The translations under genes were made by a program, and so were the position numbers. Source: Larix kaempferi (lineage: Eukaryota > Streptophyta > Pinopsida > Pinales > Pinaceae). Taken from it: a stretch of DNA of 64,000 nucleotides. The notes beneath the pieces were generated by a model. It saw only the letters and a program-made list of their open reading frames with translations. It had not been told where the DNA came from and made no database searches. This document shows, piece by piece, positions 30,113-41,635 of the stretch (positions are counted from its first letter, which is position 1; the number at the start of each line of letters is the position of its first letter). The stretch lies in assembly GCA_027924585.1 (NCBI GenBank), contig BSBM01000059.1:3038001-3102000 (forward strand). Reading direction: 5' to 3'.

Positions 30113-31833
30113 CTGTTGCGTGAAAACTTAATGTCAAAGACATAATAAATCCACCATTGTGAAATAATATGGTATAGAGTCACTAATGGTACCTTTGTCC
30201 CAACCCTTTCATCACAACCAATGCTCTCAAATAACAAGGGATTGTTGGAGGTTCTACCAAGAAATCCAGGTTTCACGTTTCTATTTTGATTTTTTTGTAA
30301 ATCCAAGAGTCACATATCAAATATGATTTTGCTATAAGAGGATCAATGAGAAGATAAGGAAGACCACAGAGGGGTATGTGGATCCTCTTATCTTATTTGT
30401 ACTCCATCCAAGGTATTGGGGGGATTGAGGGAGCACCAAAGAAGCACCCATCCCCTAAATAGCCTCATGTCTCCATGTGATATAGACATGCTACCTCAAG
30501 GCAAGTGCTTCGTGTTGGGCTTCAATCTACTAATGCAGATCAAACCTTAAGTTTATGTCAATCCGGGTTGGTAGACTTAGAGGCATATCCAAGTATAAGG
30601 ACTCAAAGCTAGACTTGTCTTGGAAATCTAGTTATCTATGAAATAAACCTATTTAAAAAATTAAGTTACTGTGATTTGAAAACACAAAAATTCCCTTACA
30701 GGAACAACTTCATTTGATATTTCATTTACACAACAATTTATATGTGAAAGCAATTTGTATGTGAAACTTCTGAGATAATAAAAACAATTATAAATTAATC
30801 TTAACCCTAAAATATGGACTATAAGACTCTGTCTATTATCCCAACACTGAATAAACAATCAAACATTAATTTCGTTTACTGGAAAGCATTCGTAATGTAT
30901 AATTGTTCTTAATACTCCATCGTTGAACAATCAAGCAATGCACAGTAAGGTGAGATAGTATTCTTCACCATTCTCCAGCGTATAATCAATGAGATAATAG
31001 AGCTTTATAAAACTGATTGAAAACTAGTTTAACTCGTTCTTCAATAATGAAATTGAATCCTACAGGAATTAAAACATACCACTGGCAACAATCAAATCGT
31101 TTGCAGCGATTCAAATCGTTCACTGGCAAATAAAGGGGTGTGCAAACTCGACAGAGGGGGCCCTCCAATGCCTCGTTCACACACGCAATTGAAGAATCAC
31201 AGAGCTTAAACTTTAAATATATTCACCATAAAATCGATCATACACAGTAATAGAACAACGCAGTCTAGAACAACATGCATTTTCAGTCTCAAATCGTGAT
31301 GGATTTCTCCTCTGTCTTATGGAGTATTTATACAAACTTAAAAGAAAACTAGAAATGCTATTAATATGGAAACTAATTAATGAAACATAGTCCTCGAGAT
31401 CCTTTATCAGATCTGTGAAAATCAACAAAATCAGAACTGCCCTGCTTTTGTGCTGAGTGGTAGCACAGGTGGTCACCTTTGACCGTCATTGACTTGACAC
31501 CTGTGAGAGCCACATCATCTATCCGTTGGAATTTTATCCATCCTTGGACACTGAGGATCTTTTCTCCATCTTTCAGTTCATGCCTAGCTGGCCTGCAAGT
31601 GCTCAACCTTGGATACATTACGGGAAGTTAGCACATCCTGTAATCCTGAATAAAAACCTTAGTTTAAATGCTTTAAAAATCTCAAAATTCAATTTATTAA
31701 AAAGCAATGACATTTATACCTTTGAACCAAAGTTTGTGGGTGAATTTAAAGCTTTATAAATCGGTATGAAGGTTTTATGGAGGAAAATGGAAGATATTTA
31801 GATGACAAAAAGAGGTCAAAATGGTGCCCAACA
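30113..31833 (-). repeat. Candidate 3' LTR of minus-strand gypsy element
   Basis: Minus strand CTTGGGAGAGA (purine tract) precedes TGTTGGGCACC at 31833. A TATA-like TTGTATAAATACTCC lies near 31335-31320, about 500 bp in. An inverted-repeat partner, CAACA, occurs at 30117-30113, giving ~1.72 kb. The far end is a guess because no second LTR is present. Confidence 0.4.
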
Positions 31834-31935
31834 TCTCTCCCAAGAGGAAGCTGCTGCATGTCCCCATGCCAAAAATATTTGACCCTGTTTAAAACCAAAA
31901 TTTTGCTGCTGATCATCTTGCTTCTAATCTCCTGT

Positions 31936-32500
31936 CTAAGACGATGCATCTGTTGAAGCTCGAGATGCATAAAGGACCTTCAGTCTCTCATACTTAGCTT
32001 TATAAATCTTCTTTTGCTTATACCATCTGTATGCATGTTTAGAGATGCGTGTCCTCTGAACCTTTAGCTTCCAATTGACTTCTCTTAATTTCTCATTCCT
32101 GAGCTCAAATTCCTTTATTTCAAGTTTCAACCTCTTAATCTTTTTATTGTTCTTGGAAGTTTTCTTCTTTTTCATTAGAAGCTGGACAGAATTGGTGTCC
32201 ATCCCCAATTCTTCACTCTTTTGTACTGAATCTTCTTTCTTTTCCTCTTCCACAGTTTGTTGCTCTGAGAAAAGAGAAGCTGAGTCTTTTAGTATTTCCT
32301 GTCTTGATTGCTTTTCCTTTTCCTTCTCTTGCTGATCCAAGAAGAGATTGATTCTTTTTGTCTGTTTTATCATCTCATCAGTTTCTTGGATATCCTGCCC
32401 TATCTCACCTGCTAGGTTTTCTTCTTGACTCCCCAAGGTTTGTATGTGTTCCTCATCTTCTAATGCTGACTGGCTTCGAGCTTGCTTATACTTCCTTGGC
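31936..32500 (-). CDS. Second part of the extra retroelement ORF, coiled-coil rich
   Basis: The frame is open from about 32500 to 31936; the first conventional ATG-like start is at 32436. The sequence is highly charged, with EEEKKEDSVQKSEEL, then KKIKRLKLEIKEFELRNEKL and a Lys/Arg-rich end (KHAYRWYKQKKIYKAKYERL), predicted coiled coil by heptad look. It joins the preceding ORF in the -1 frame through an A7 run at 32497-32503: reading one A twice gives QKKKPRKYKQARSQSALEDE. Most likely one protein split by a homopolymer indel. Function unknown. Confidence 0.5.
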
Positions 32501-33404
32501 TTTTTTTCTGGTAAGTGGTGAAAATCTGCTCTTGTTTTTTAAACTGTTTTTCTTCTCTCATTACACTCCTAGTTCGTATCCTTCTCTGAGGCTGTTTTGA
32601 ACTTGCTGCCTCAGAGTTGTCTTCATCATCAGTAATCAACAATACCTCCTTTTTCTTCTTTTTCCCCTTTGGCAATTTTGAACTTGTTGCCTCAGGGTAT
32701 GTTATTATCAACAATTCATCTTCTTTTAAACCTTCTTCAAGCAATTCTTCCTGCTCTTCAAACTGACTGTGGATTAAAAATTCTGACCATGTCAAATTTT
32801 GCTTTTGTAACTCATGCTTGATGATGATTTTGATGAGTCCACAGTGAAAAAGGCTTGTCATTTTTTCTTTTGCACGCCTTTGGACAACCTTAGCCATCTT
32901 AGTTAAACTCTGTAACAGGAAATAGGGCATATTGATCTCACATTCACCTTTTAAATGCTGCAACAACTTGATGTGGTAAAGATAAACAATACTAAATCGG
33001 CCTTCACAAGTAATAAATTTTTGGATAACATAAACTATTTCATCCCAGGGATGAACCAACCAGCTCCTTGGTATTCCTTTCTTCCAGTTTATTGACCCTG
33101 CTCTTGATCTGCACAAAAAGGGTATCCATGCTTTCTCTTTGAATTGTTTAGTTTTGAAAAATATTTCTCCTTGCTGTGGCAGGCCATTAATTTGTGCTAA
33201 GATGTCTTCAGACAGTCTGAAGTGCAAGTTTCCCACTATAACCCCTTCTCCATCAAATGTTTCAGCAAAAGCTAGACTAACATGCTCATTATGCCCATCA
33301 AACTTTTCAAAGAAAGCTACCCACTGCTTCTTTTCAAAGATCTCCATGCAATTCTCATGAATATCAGTGGGGTTGAATTTCGCTGGTTCTAGTCTAGATG
33401 ACAT
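32460..33404 (-). CDS. Unidentified ORF downstream of gypsy integrase, 314 codons
   Basis: Begins MSSRLEPAKFNPTDIHENCM. A globular N-terminal region (~25-215) contains QWVAFFEKFDGHNE, KAWIPFLCRSRAGS, GIPRSWLVHPWDE and PYFLLQSLTKMAKVVQRRAK, with no motif of Gag, protease, RT or integrase. A Lys-rich and acidic tail follows (KGKKKKKEVL, TDDEDNSEAA). It lies 1.6 kb after the integrase ORF on the same strand, inside the same element, so it is the position of an env-like or accessory ORF. No signal peptide or transmembrane helix is visible, which argues against an envelope protein. It could also be the gag of another nested element. Confidence 0.55.
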   Translation of the reverse strand: MSSRLEPAKFNPTDIHENCMEIFEKKQWVAFFEKFDGHNEHVSLAFAETFDGEGVIVGNLHFRLSEDILAQINGLPQQGEIFFKTKQFKEKAWIPFLCRSRAGSINWKKGIPRSWLVHPWDEIVYVIQKFITCEGRFSIVYLYHIKLLQHLKGECEINMPYFLLQSLTKMAKVVQRRAKEKMTSLFHCGLIKIIIKHELQKQNLTWSEFLIHSQFEEQEELLEEGLKEDELLIITYPEATSSKLPKGKKKKKEVLLITDDEDNSEAASSKQPQRRIRTRSVMREEKQFKKQEQIFTTYQKKSQGSISKLEASQH

Positions 33405-34981
33405 TTTGAACTTTGATAGGAAAGAGAACAGGAAACTTCAACCTTTCAATTTTCAACTCTGTATTTGTTTTTCTTATCAAAAAATGATACTCTGAAAATG
33501 TAGAATTGCTGTTGGTCTTTGCAGAGTCTTTAGCAAAGAAAGGATTTAAGTTTTACCTCATTTCTGGTGTAACCGTCTTCACTTCTTCCTGTGCGATTTC
33601 CATAGCAATTGGTGTCTGCGCCCTTCCTGTAATCCACGGCGTCTTCTTCCAGAAAACTATCACCCACAGCAATCGATTTTTGCAGAGAAAAATCAGTTGG
33701 ATTTGGTTCAAAGAAGAATGACCAAATCGCACTCCTCGACTTCACCAATTCATAATACAAGACTCAGGCACATTTGTATGCTGTCGTGGGGCATATAACC
33801 ACATTTTTTTTTCTCATAATTTCATAAACATGCCACTTTCCATCCAATTATTTGCTCAGGAAAGAAATGAAAGGTAAGGTTTTAATGTATATAACATGTT
33901 TTAATTTCTTTGTATGCCCCAATATTTGATTATAAATTGGAATGAAGGAATTTTCTTTTAACTGAAGTGGACTCTTTTCATTTTGAAAATACACACGACC
34001 ATCTGTATTTTATATGTATGTTTGCTTAATGCTTGATGCACCAATATATATACATATAAAACATTGGAAACTTCATGTTTTTCTTAAAACATTTCACTTT
34101 CTGCTGAGAAGGAGACCCTGCCTGTAGAATGCAGTATATATTTTGGCCATTTAAAATTTGCTCTTAGGTTTGATTTTGAACACCATCTTGACCCCTAGGG
34201 TAGGATAATGGAAAGTAAATGGAATGCTGGCAGAGACTGTGAGGATAATGAAATAGGCAGTCAAACTTACGTGGGTTGGTAAATATGTCATCACTTTGAA
34301 ACAAAGAATCATGCAACTTTTAAAACACAAAAACTAAAATTCTTACAGACTTTGCTTGATATTCTTGTATGATGAGCTTGCTGCTTGATGTAGCTGGTTT
34401 GCATGTATTTTTGATTCATTTCTGTCCTTCTGATGTCTTCTGTCTGCCATCTCAGATTCCTTTTGCTTTGCTGGAAGTCAGGTCCTTAGATTCCTTTTTC
34501 TTTGCTGGAAGTGAGGTCCTTCTGTAGATTTCTTCTGTCTTACTGGAAGTCAGGTCCTTTTGTAGATTTATTCTGCCTTACTGGAAGTCAGGTCCCTCTT
34601 CATTGCTAGAAATCACTGTATTGCTGGAAATCAGGTCCCTTCTGCATATGAAAAAGATTTGGAGGGTTCCAGAAAGCATATAAATGCTTATCCCCCTCAC
34701 AGGTCTACTTATTGACTTGTCCTCAAGTCAAACAAGAACTTCATTATTGAAAAGAAAACTATGTAAAAGAAATGAAATATTTTTATGAATTTTCAATGGC
34801 CAAGCGAACCTGGTTTTCCATGAAAAATTCAAGTTTATGTTGTGCCAATGACCTGGTTTTCACAACTAAACTTCATTTTTTTATTTCTTGTTTATATTTT
34901 TTTGATATTTTGTTTTGTTTTGTTTTTGTTTTTTTATTTTTATTTATTTTTTATTTATTTTTATTGGCAATATCAGAGCAG
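33405..34981 (-). other. Non-coding spacer between integrase and the extra ORF
   Basis: Contains a degenerate array at 34440-34640 built on CTGGAAGTCAGGTCC (about five units spaced 35-50 bp). The minus strand near 34720-34735 reads TTGACTTGAGGACAAGTC, a phrase common just past pol in plant gypsy elements. Also holds T-rich low complexity at 34870-34960. Confidence 0.55.
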
Positions 34982-35632
34982 CTAAGAAGTAAGTGAAGGA
35001 GAAACACTGATGTGTCTATCCATCACTTCCATTTCCCGTTGCTGTATAAAATCTTCCTTGTTGATAGGCTTGGTATACAGTTTGAGCCGATGGACATTGA
35101 CCACAAATGTACGTGCTTCATCATCGATTGTTTGAAGTTTGACTGAGCCATTGTCATATACTTCAGCAATCTCATATGGACCAAGCCAGTGAGTTGTGAA
35201 TTTGGCTTTGAAGTCTTTGAACTTTGAGTCAAACAATAGTGCCCAGTCACCAATGTGAAATTGTTTCTTTTTAATAAACTTGTCATGCCATTGAGCTCTC
35301 TGCTGTTGAATCAAAATATTGTGTTCTATGGCAGCCTGTCTCATCTCATCTAGTTGATTCAACTGAAGTATTCTTTCTTGCTGAGCCTCTGAAAGATCCA
35401 TGCCCAAATCTGCTGCTAACTTGAAGGTATGAATTTGAAACTCGATAGGGAGGAGTACTTGCTTACCGTAAACAAGCTGATAAGGAGAAAAACCAGTACT
35501 GTTTTTCCAAGTGATCCGGTATGCCCATAAAGCTTCAGTAAGCTTAGCTGACCAATCCTTCCTATGCATCTGGACAGTTTGTGTAATGATTCCTTCTAAA
35601 GTCTTGTTTGTAGATTCCACTTGGCCATTTGC
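34982..35632 (-). pseudogene. Integrase C-terminal part after a premature stop
   Basis: Continues the pol frame immediately after a TAA at 35635-35633 that replaces the expected Gln of YHPQANGQVE. It holds ANGQVEST with the third catalytic Glu, LTEALWAYRITWKNSTGFSP, YQLVYGKQVLLPIEF, a helical linker and HWLGPYEIAEV, the GPF/Y-type C-terminal module. It ends in a natural stop after SVSPSLTS. Confidence 0.8.
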
Positions 35633-37195
35633 TTATGGATGGTAAGGGGTAGACTTTCTGTGCTTAATCTTGTACTTTTCTGCTATCTCCTGCACTAGTT
35701 TAGAAGTAAACAGGGCACCTTGATCAGTTGCAATCTCTCTAGGCACCCCAAATCTGACAAATATCTCCTCAAAAAGAAAGTTTACCACAGTCTGCTCTGT
35801 GGCTCTTGGTAATGGTTTGGCTTCTACCCACTTGGTGACGTAGTCTGTACATACCAAAATGTACTTCTTCCCTTGTGATGGTGGATGAATTGGACCAATG
35901 AAGTCAAGGGCCCAATTTTCAAATGGTTCAATGAGGATTTGTGGTTGGAGTGGCATTTCATCAGACTGGACTAGCCGTCCCATCCGTTGACAAGTATCAC
36001 AACTTCTAACATACCTCTTAGCATCTTTGAAAATAGAAGGCCAATAATACCCCAAATTGAGTATCTTGTATGCTGTCCTTTTATCTGCAAATTTATTCAT
36101 TAAATATCGTAAGGCTGAATGGTCTGTATGGACAAAAATTTCGTAGCCAGTTATGTAATGACGGAATTTGTTTACAGCATGAACCACCGCCAACATCTCC
36201 TTTTCAGTGACTGTATAGTTCAACTCTGCAAGTGTCAAATTTTTACTAATAAAATAGATGGCATAAGTCAAAGTATGTTCTTTCTTGCCCAATGAGGCCC
36301 CTATTGCAGTAGCAGAGGCATCAGTAGAAATATGGAAAGGCAATGTCCAATTTGGTCCCCTTAAAATGGGAGCAGTTGAGAGCTTCTCTTTAAGTGTCTG
36401 AAATGCAGATTGACAGTCAGTATCGCAATTAAAATTCACATCCTTTGAAAGCAATTTAAACAATGGCAGAGCTATCTTACTAAAATTTGCAATAAATCTA
36501 CGATAATAGTCTGCATACCCTAAAAAGCTTCTTACATCTGTTTGAGTTGTTGGTTCAGATAAATTTTCAATGATTTGAATTTTAGCAGGTTCTACTTTTA
36601 TTCTAGATGAAGAAATGTGATGCCCTAAAACTATCCCTTCAGTCATCATCATAAAACACTTTTCGTTACTAAGGGAAAGGTTTGAGTCAACACACCTTTT
36701 TAGAATTTTCTCCAAGTTTGCTAAGGAATCTTCAAAGGTACTTCCATACACAAAAAAATCATCCATGTAAATTTCAACACACTCATGAATTAGATCTGCA
36801 AAGATGGCCAAGACAGCCCTGTGAAAGGTAGTTGGGGCATTACATAAGCCAAAAGGTAAAATATTATAGGCATATGTGCCCCAGGGACATGTAAAGGTGG
36901 TTTTGTCTTGGTCTTCTTTTGCAATACTAATTTGATTATATCCACTGAAACCATCTAAAAATGAAAAATATTCTTTTCCAGCTAAGGTATCCAACACTTG
37001 ATCAATGAAAGGCAATGGAAAATAGTCTTTTAATGTTGCCTTATTTAACTCCCTGTAATCTACACATATGCGCCACTTACCATTCTTTTTAGGAACAACA
37101 ACCAAGGGAGAAACCCATTGGCTGTCGGAGATGGGGTAGATAAACCCTACTTTTAACAACTTCTGCAGCTCTTCCTTGATTATCTCTTTTCTCTT
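35633..37195 (-). pseudogene. Gypsy RT-RNase H-integrase core with internal deletion
   Basis: Open from ~37190 to the TAA at 35633. From the Met at 37159: WVSPLVVVPKKNGKWRICVD (15-34), LPFGLCNAPTTFHRAV, catalytic YMDD at 131-134, and RNase H acidic residues STDAS (Asp 280), TEKEM (Glu 320) and HTDHS (Asp 346). After LRYLMNK at ~356 the sequence jumps in frame to integrase DKRTAYKILNLGYYWPSIF, deleting the rest of RNase H and the His-His half of the zinc finger (CDTC remains at 387-390). The core keeps WALDFIGP (Asp 419) and IATDQGALF (Asp 479). The third catalytic residue is beyond the stop. Upstream the frame shifts near 37190. Confidence 0.9.
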
Positions 37196-38060
37196 TTAGT
37201 ATAGGGTTCATTCTTCGTTGCGGTTGTCTAAGAGGTCTGATTTTATCATCTGTGTAAATGTGGTGAGTACATGTCTCATGGTGAATACCTAGCATATCAG
37301 TGTACTCCCAAGAAAATGCATGGGAATGTTTATTCAGTAAGGTAATCAACTGTTCTTCCTGTGATTCAGTAAGATGTGCACTTATATTCAAAATTTTTCC
37401 TGGACTGATTTCAATTGTTTTACTTTGAATATCTGTGATTGAATGCACATTAAAAATATCATGAAGTGCCAATGCTAAAGAATGTACTGTGCAATTTTCC
37501 TGAAAATTATATCCCAAAACTTGATCTGCTATAGCATACTGCATGTCTCTTAATTCTTCAGAAATATCAGGTTCAACAATGAAATAATCCAACAAATCTT
37601 CGTGGTTTTCTTCCTGAAAATCAAAGAACTGATTGATACTCAGGACAGGCTGAATCACTTCTTCTTCTTGTTCTTTGGTCTCATTAATCCATGACAGTTG
37701 ATCTAATGTAGAAGGTCTTTGGGCAGAAGGGTAAAGTGCAATTTGTTTTCTCTCTGTCCCATGTGAAATGAGCATACTACCTGACTTACACCCTATGAAA
37801 GCATCTGCTGTTGCCAACCAAGGTCTGCCAAGGATCAATGGGTGACCTCCTAGGTTAGACTTTGGCTGTAGCACTATAAAATCAACAGGATACTCCCAGG
37901 AGTCTAAAGAAACAATGATATCTTCTAAGACCCCTTCAGGTGTAATTTTAGACCTATCAGCTAATTCCAAGACTGTTGTGGTTGGTCTGATATTTGTCAA
38001 GTGAAGGTATTCCATTGTCTCTAGTGTCATGACATTAATGACAACACCTAAATGGATTGA
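37089..38060 (-). pseudogene. Gypsy protease remainder and linker to RT
   Basis: In frame from ~38060: HLGVVINVMTLETMEYLHL, where gypsy proteases normally read DLGAS-x-NVM; the catalytic Asp is His. Then LGGHPLILGRPWLATADAF (the LGRPW motif) and a ~170-residue linker ending HIYTDDKIRPLRQPQRRMNP. The correct frame is lost near 37190 by an indel, after which the ORF runs on in a wrong frame to 37089. A stop lies just upstream of the HLGVV site, so Gag and the first part of the protease are missing. Confidence 0.8.
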
Positions 38061-39504
38061 TCATGGAAGTGCAACATTCCCCATAACTGCCCAGGGCATG
38101 CACCCATCCCTCCTCATCCCTTTGAAATGCAAGCAGTGTGTGCAAGTGTAACCTAAATAAGGCAATGTAATCTGAACCCACCCTCATCCCTTTGAAACTC
38201 ATGCCACTTGGCATCATCCCTTTGAATCTGATGCCATGTGTGCAGGATAAACATGTGTGCGGGTGTAGCCTGATAAGGCAAGGAAAAATGCACTTTTCTA
38301 CTAAAAACGCAGGTCACCTGGTCTCATCCCTTTGAAACTCATGCCACTTGGGATGATTCCATTGAAATTCATATCATGCATGCAGCTTTGGTCTAAATAA
38401 GGAAATGTATTCAAACTGATCATGAAAATGCAATATTATGCCACACTACCCCAGGATTTACACTCATCCTCAACCCTTTAAAGCTCATGCTATGTATATA
38501 GGTGGTGCAGGCAATAGGGAAAATAAAACCTTCGTGGATGGCTTCAAAAACCTCCATGGAGCATGCCTCACCGGTGAACCATCATATTTAAGTTTAGGAT
38601 GAAAGAAAATCTAAAATTCATTATATCAATTGATATGCATTGATTTCCAAGGAAAAAATTGATATGCATTGATCATCATATCCAACACCTCATATGCTAA
38701 ATATTTGGAAGGAAGCATAATACAATTTACCAAGTGTTGTCTTGTTGATTTCAATATACTCTTTAGCATAAATTAAGGGTAAGAGCATCTCTATAATTTA
38801 GTTGTCATTCCTGAAGAAGAACCCGAATTAGAGTTAAAACATCAGTTAAAGAAATTATAATGCAGCTATACCTGAAACATCTATGAAATATCTCAATACA
38901 TTAAATCAAAATTCACCAATCATCTAAAAAGCAACATACCTCTGAGTTTACATTTATATAATTCAGGCATAATAGAAACTTAAAATACCAATGCATGTGC
39001 AACGGTCATGTGAAATGCAACATTCCTTTTAACTCAACCCATTTATGACGTTAGGGGAGAGACAAAAGTCAGTACATGAATTCATATGCATTGTTCATGC
39101 AAAATGCAACATTACTGTCTATGAAAATTAGATATTTTCCCTACAAACAAACCAACTTCTGGATTAGACAAACAAAACAAAAAAAGCTGATTTTTTTCTT
39201 CATTTCGCATACCGAATATTTTGGGAAATGCGGCATAGCAACAGGTATAAAGTTGTTCTTTCCTAAAGTCTCCCTGATTTGGGAAAAATTGAAAAAAAGA
39301 AGTCTCTTAAACTCTACCTATTTCTCTTAAAGCACATGCATTCATCATGTAAAATATATGTCCATTATGAATTTTGTAGTTTTCTGTTAGTTGTGCTCTG
39401 TTACCATAAGACCACAGTTTCCGCTTGGGTTGTGTTGGGATATGAATACTGCATAGCCTTTATTATCTTAGCATCCTACTTTCCATTGTTTTATATATAA
39501 TTTT
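38061..39504. other. Unassigned DNA with CATCCCTTTGAA repeats
   Basis: TCATCCCTTTGAA occurs at about 38114, 38184, 38214 and 38324, often followed by ACTCATGCCACTTG; diverged forms are at 38354 and 38465. No coding signal. Confidence 0.5.
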
Positions 39505-39595
39505 GCCTGCAAATTGTTTAGATTTCTTAGTAAGCACAATAACGATCCAACTGCAAATTGTTTATATTTCTTAGTAAGCACAATAACGATCCAAA
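39505..39595. repeat. 43 bp tandem duplication
   Basis: CTGCAAATTGTTTAKATTTC with AGCACAATAACGATCCAA occurs at 39508 and 39551. Confidence 0.9.
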
Positions 39596-41299
39596 AAGTG
39601 ATAACCTTATGGTATTATGTTGTTTTGGAGCTCCAATTTTGTGGATTTCAGCAAATATTGTCTCTTCTACCACTTTCTGGTTATTTTTGTATTCATCAGT
39701 GTAAAGGTTTCCAATTAGGACTATAGTGAAATGTTGACATATAGAGTTTTGAAGGTTGGTTATACCTGAGCATAGAGTTCGGAGATTGGTTATCACAGCT
39801 AGAAAAGCCGTCTGTCTTGCTCCATAGGTGGAATTGTCAAAAAAAGTCTTAAGGCACTTTAAGAGGTTTACAGACCGATTTCTGGAGTAAATTTCATGGA
39901 TGATAGCATGCAAGCAATGTCTTCAACGGTGTTAAATGTGCGTATAGAACCTGTTAGCGCTAGAAACAAGACTGAATGAGAGATGGAGAGGCTAGCAATC
40001 AAACTGCAGATCAATGATACAACATTGGGCATGGAGTCATAAAATTTTTGTAGATTGAAGGTAATCGTGCTGAGTTATCAGATGATGGCATGTGGAAGAA
40101 AAGAGAAGGAAACATAAAGTAGAACATCCATCAAACAGAGATCCTCTCGGTTAAATGAATTAGAAAAGTACTTGAATAAAACAATGATTGACAAGAAAGT
40201 TACAACAGAGGTCAGGAATCTATTAATCAAACACAACCATTGATCCTCAAATTCTGCAATTTGTTCAAATAAGATGACTAAATAAATTAAAGACAAAGAA
40301 GTTACCTCTTCAATCACATAAAATTTTAGACGTTAAATGCCCTCAGGCTTACAAGCAATTTCAGACAGGATTCTGCTTCCTAAATCTTTCTCGGGCCTCT
40401 AGACTGAACCCCCATATATTCTAATTGCATGAATATATAGAAAATATAATCCATGAACTGTTACAGATTCCTCGGAATTAAAATTTATCATTAAACCCAA
40501 AATAGGTCACAGCTCGATTTAGATGCCATTGAATCTGGATCTTAATTGACTGCCTAGAAATTCTAGTTTTCCACTTCATATCTGGAGCTGACCCTTTGAT
40601 TGTTGGAACTGGATTTTAACAAATAATAATTTTATGATTCAAGATATACTCTGCCCTTAAAATGCTCTGCCACCTGTGACTGTTAGTTGCCTTTAAATAT
40701 GGGATTGACCTCTCGGGTATCCAATTTCTTCCTCTGCTACCAATGTCGGACAAAATACCCTGCCACCAATACATTCATTATCTTCATATTTTGGAATGCT
40801 AGAAGTGATTATTCAACTATCCGTTCATTCTTCTCCTAGAAATTTGGAGTTTGTTTTAAACAACTGATCTTGTACCCGTGTTGGAATTCCCGGTAGCTCC
40901 ACTTAATGGACACTTGTGCATTTGGGCACTTAGTACTTGGAAGTTAATGGGTGCCCTAGATTTACACTTGGGTAGGATAAACGCTAACTGATACTCATAA
41001 ACTTGGAAATAAGATACAACACTTGGAAATTCCTTTCGCTCCAAATTCTATGAAATCACCATCAACAACGCCTTACACAATCTTGAAGCTTTGGAAAAAG
41101 TGTTGAAATTCAGTGAGAATGATTGACATTAAGTGCCAATGGAAGAGATGGAAGATGATGTGGCTGTGTGTTCATCTTGTCATTTGTTTGACATAAGCTG
41201 GAACTATGCTTGATCACTTCCTTTGTTGTTGTTGGAAAATAGTTAAACACCTAGGACTTACTTTTAATAGTTATTTTAAATTTGTTTGATGCTACTTGA
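39596..41299. other. Unassigned AT-rich DNA
   Basis: No convincing gene, RNA or repeat found by eye. Confidence 0.4.
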
Positions 41300-41635
41300 A
41301 AAAAAAATCTTCAAACTGTAACCGAGCCCATTCCATACAAGCATCAAAAACATTAATGTTCTGTCTTTGACGAGAGCATCTCTTAACATTTCAAAAATAT
41401 GCTGCCTTGCAGGTAGTATTGATTTTTTTTAATTGATTCCTCTAGTACCATGTTGCCTCCATCAATCATTGGCTTACGATATGCAACACGTCAAGCATCA
41501 ATATACAGTCTTGATGATGGTGTGTCAACAACAGAGATGACACCTGAAATTGAACCAAAGAAAGATTAGTCAAATATATTCTCAGTCTCAGAGCCAAACT
41601 TCGCATGCAGAGCACGTACTTGATCTGCAAGGTTA
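41300..41635 (-). pseudogene. Ubiquitin-activating enzyme E1 family fossil
   Basis: Minus-strand translation gives LADQVRALHAKFGSETENIF, then GVISVVDTPSSRLYIDA, a stop, RVAYRKPMIDGG, and in another frame NINVFDACMEWARLQFED. E1 enzymes (UBA1/UBA6 type) have RANPETENVF, then ALDNVxARLYID, R-C-V-x-x-x-KPLLxSG and, further on, HNIDHCLTWARSEFE in this order. So this is a small piece of the second catalytic half of an E1, which adenylates ubiquitin. It has stops, a frameshift and lacks the stretch between SG and HNI. It is either a degraded processed copy or a fragment carried by a transposon. The homology was judged by eye. Confidence 0.55.

Larger units (their letters stand above)
30113..38060 (-). 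mobile_element. Ty3/gypsy element on minus strand, 5' end lost, with extra 3' ORF
   Basis: In transcription order: protease remainder, RT, RNase H, integrase (38060 to 34982), an untranslated gap, an unidentified two-part ORF (33404 to 31936), a purine tract and a candidate 3' LTR (31833 to 30113). Gag and the 5' LTR are absent; homology stops near 38060 at the protease active site. A large 3' LTR and an additional ORF after integrase recall Athila/Tat-type plant gypsy elements, an inference from layout. Confidence 0.65.
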
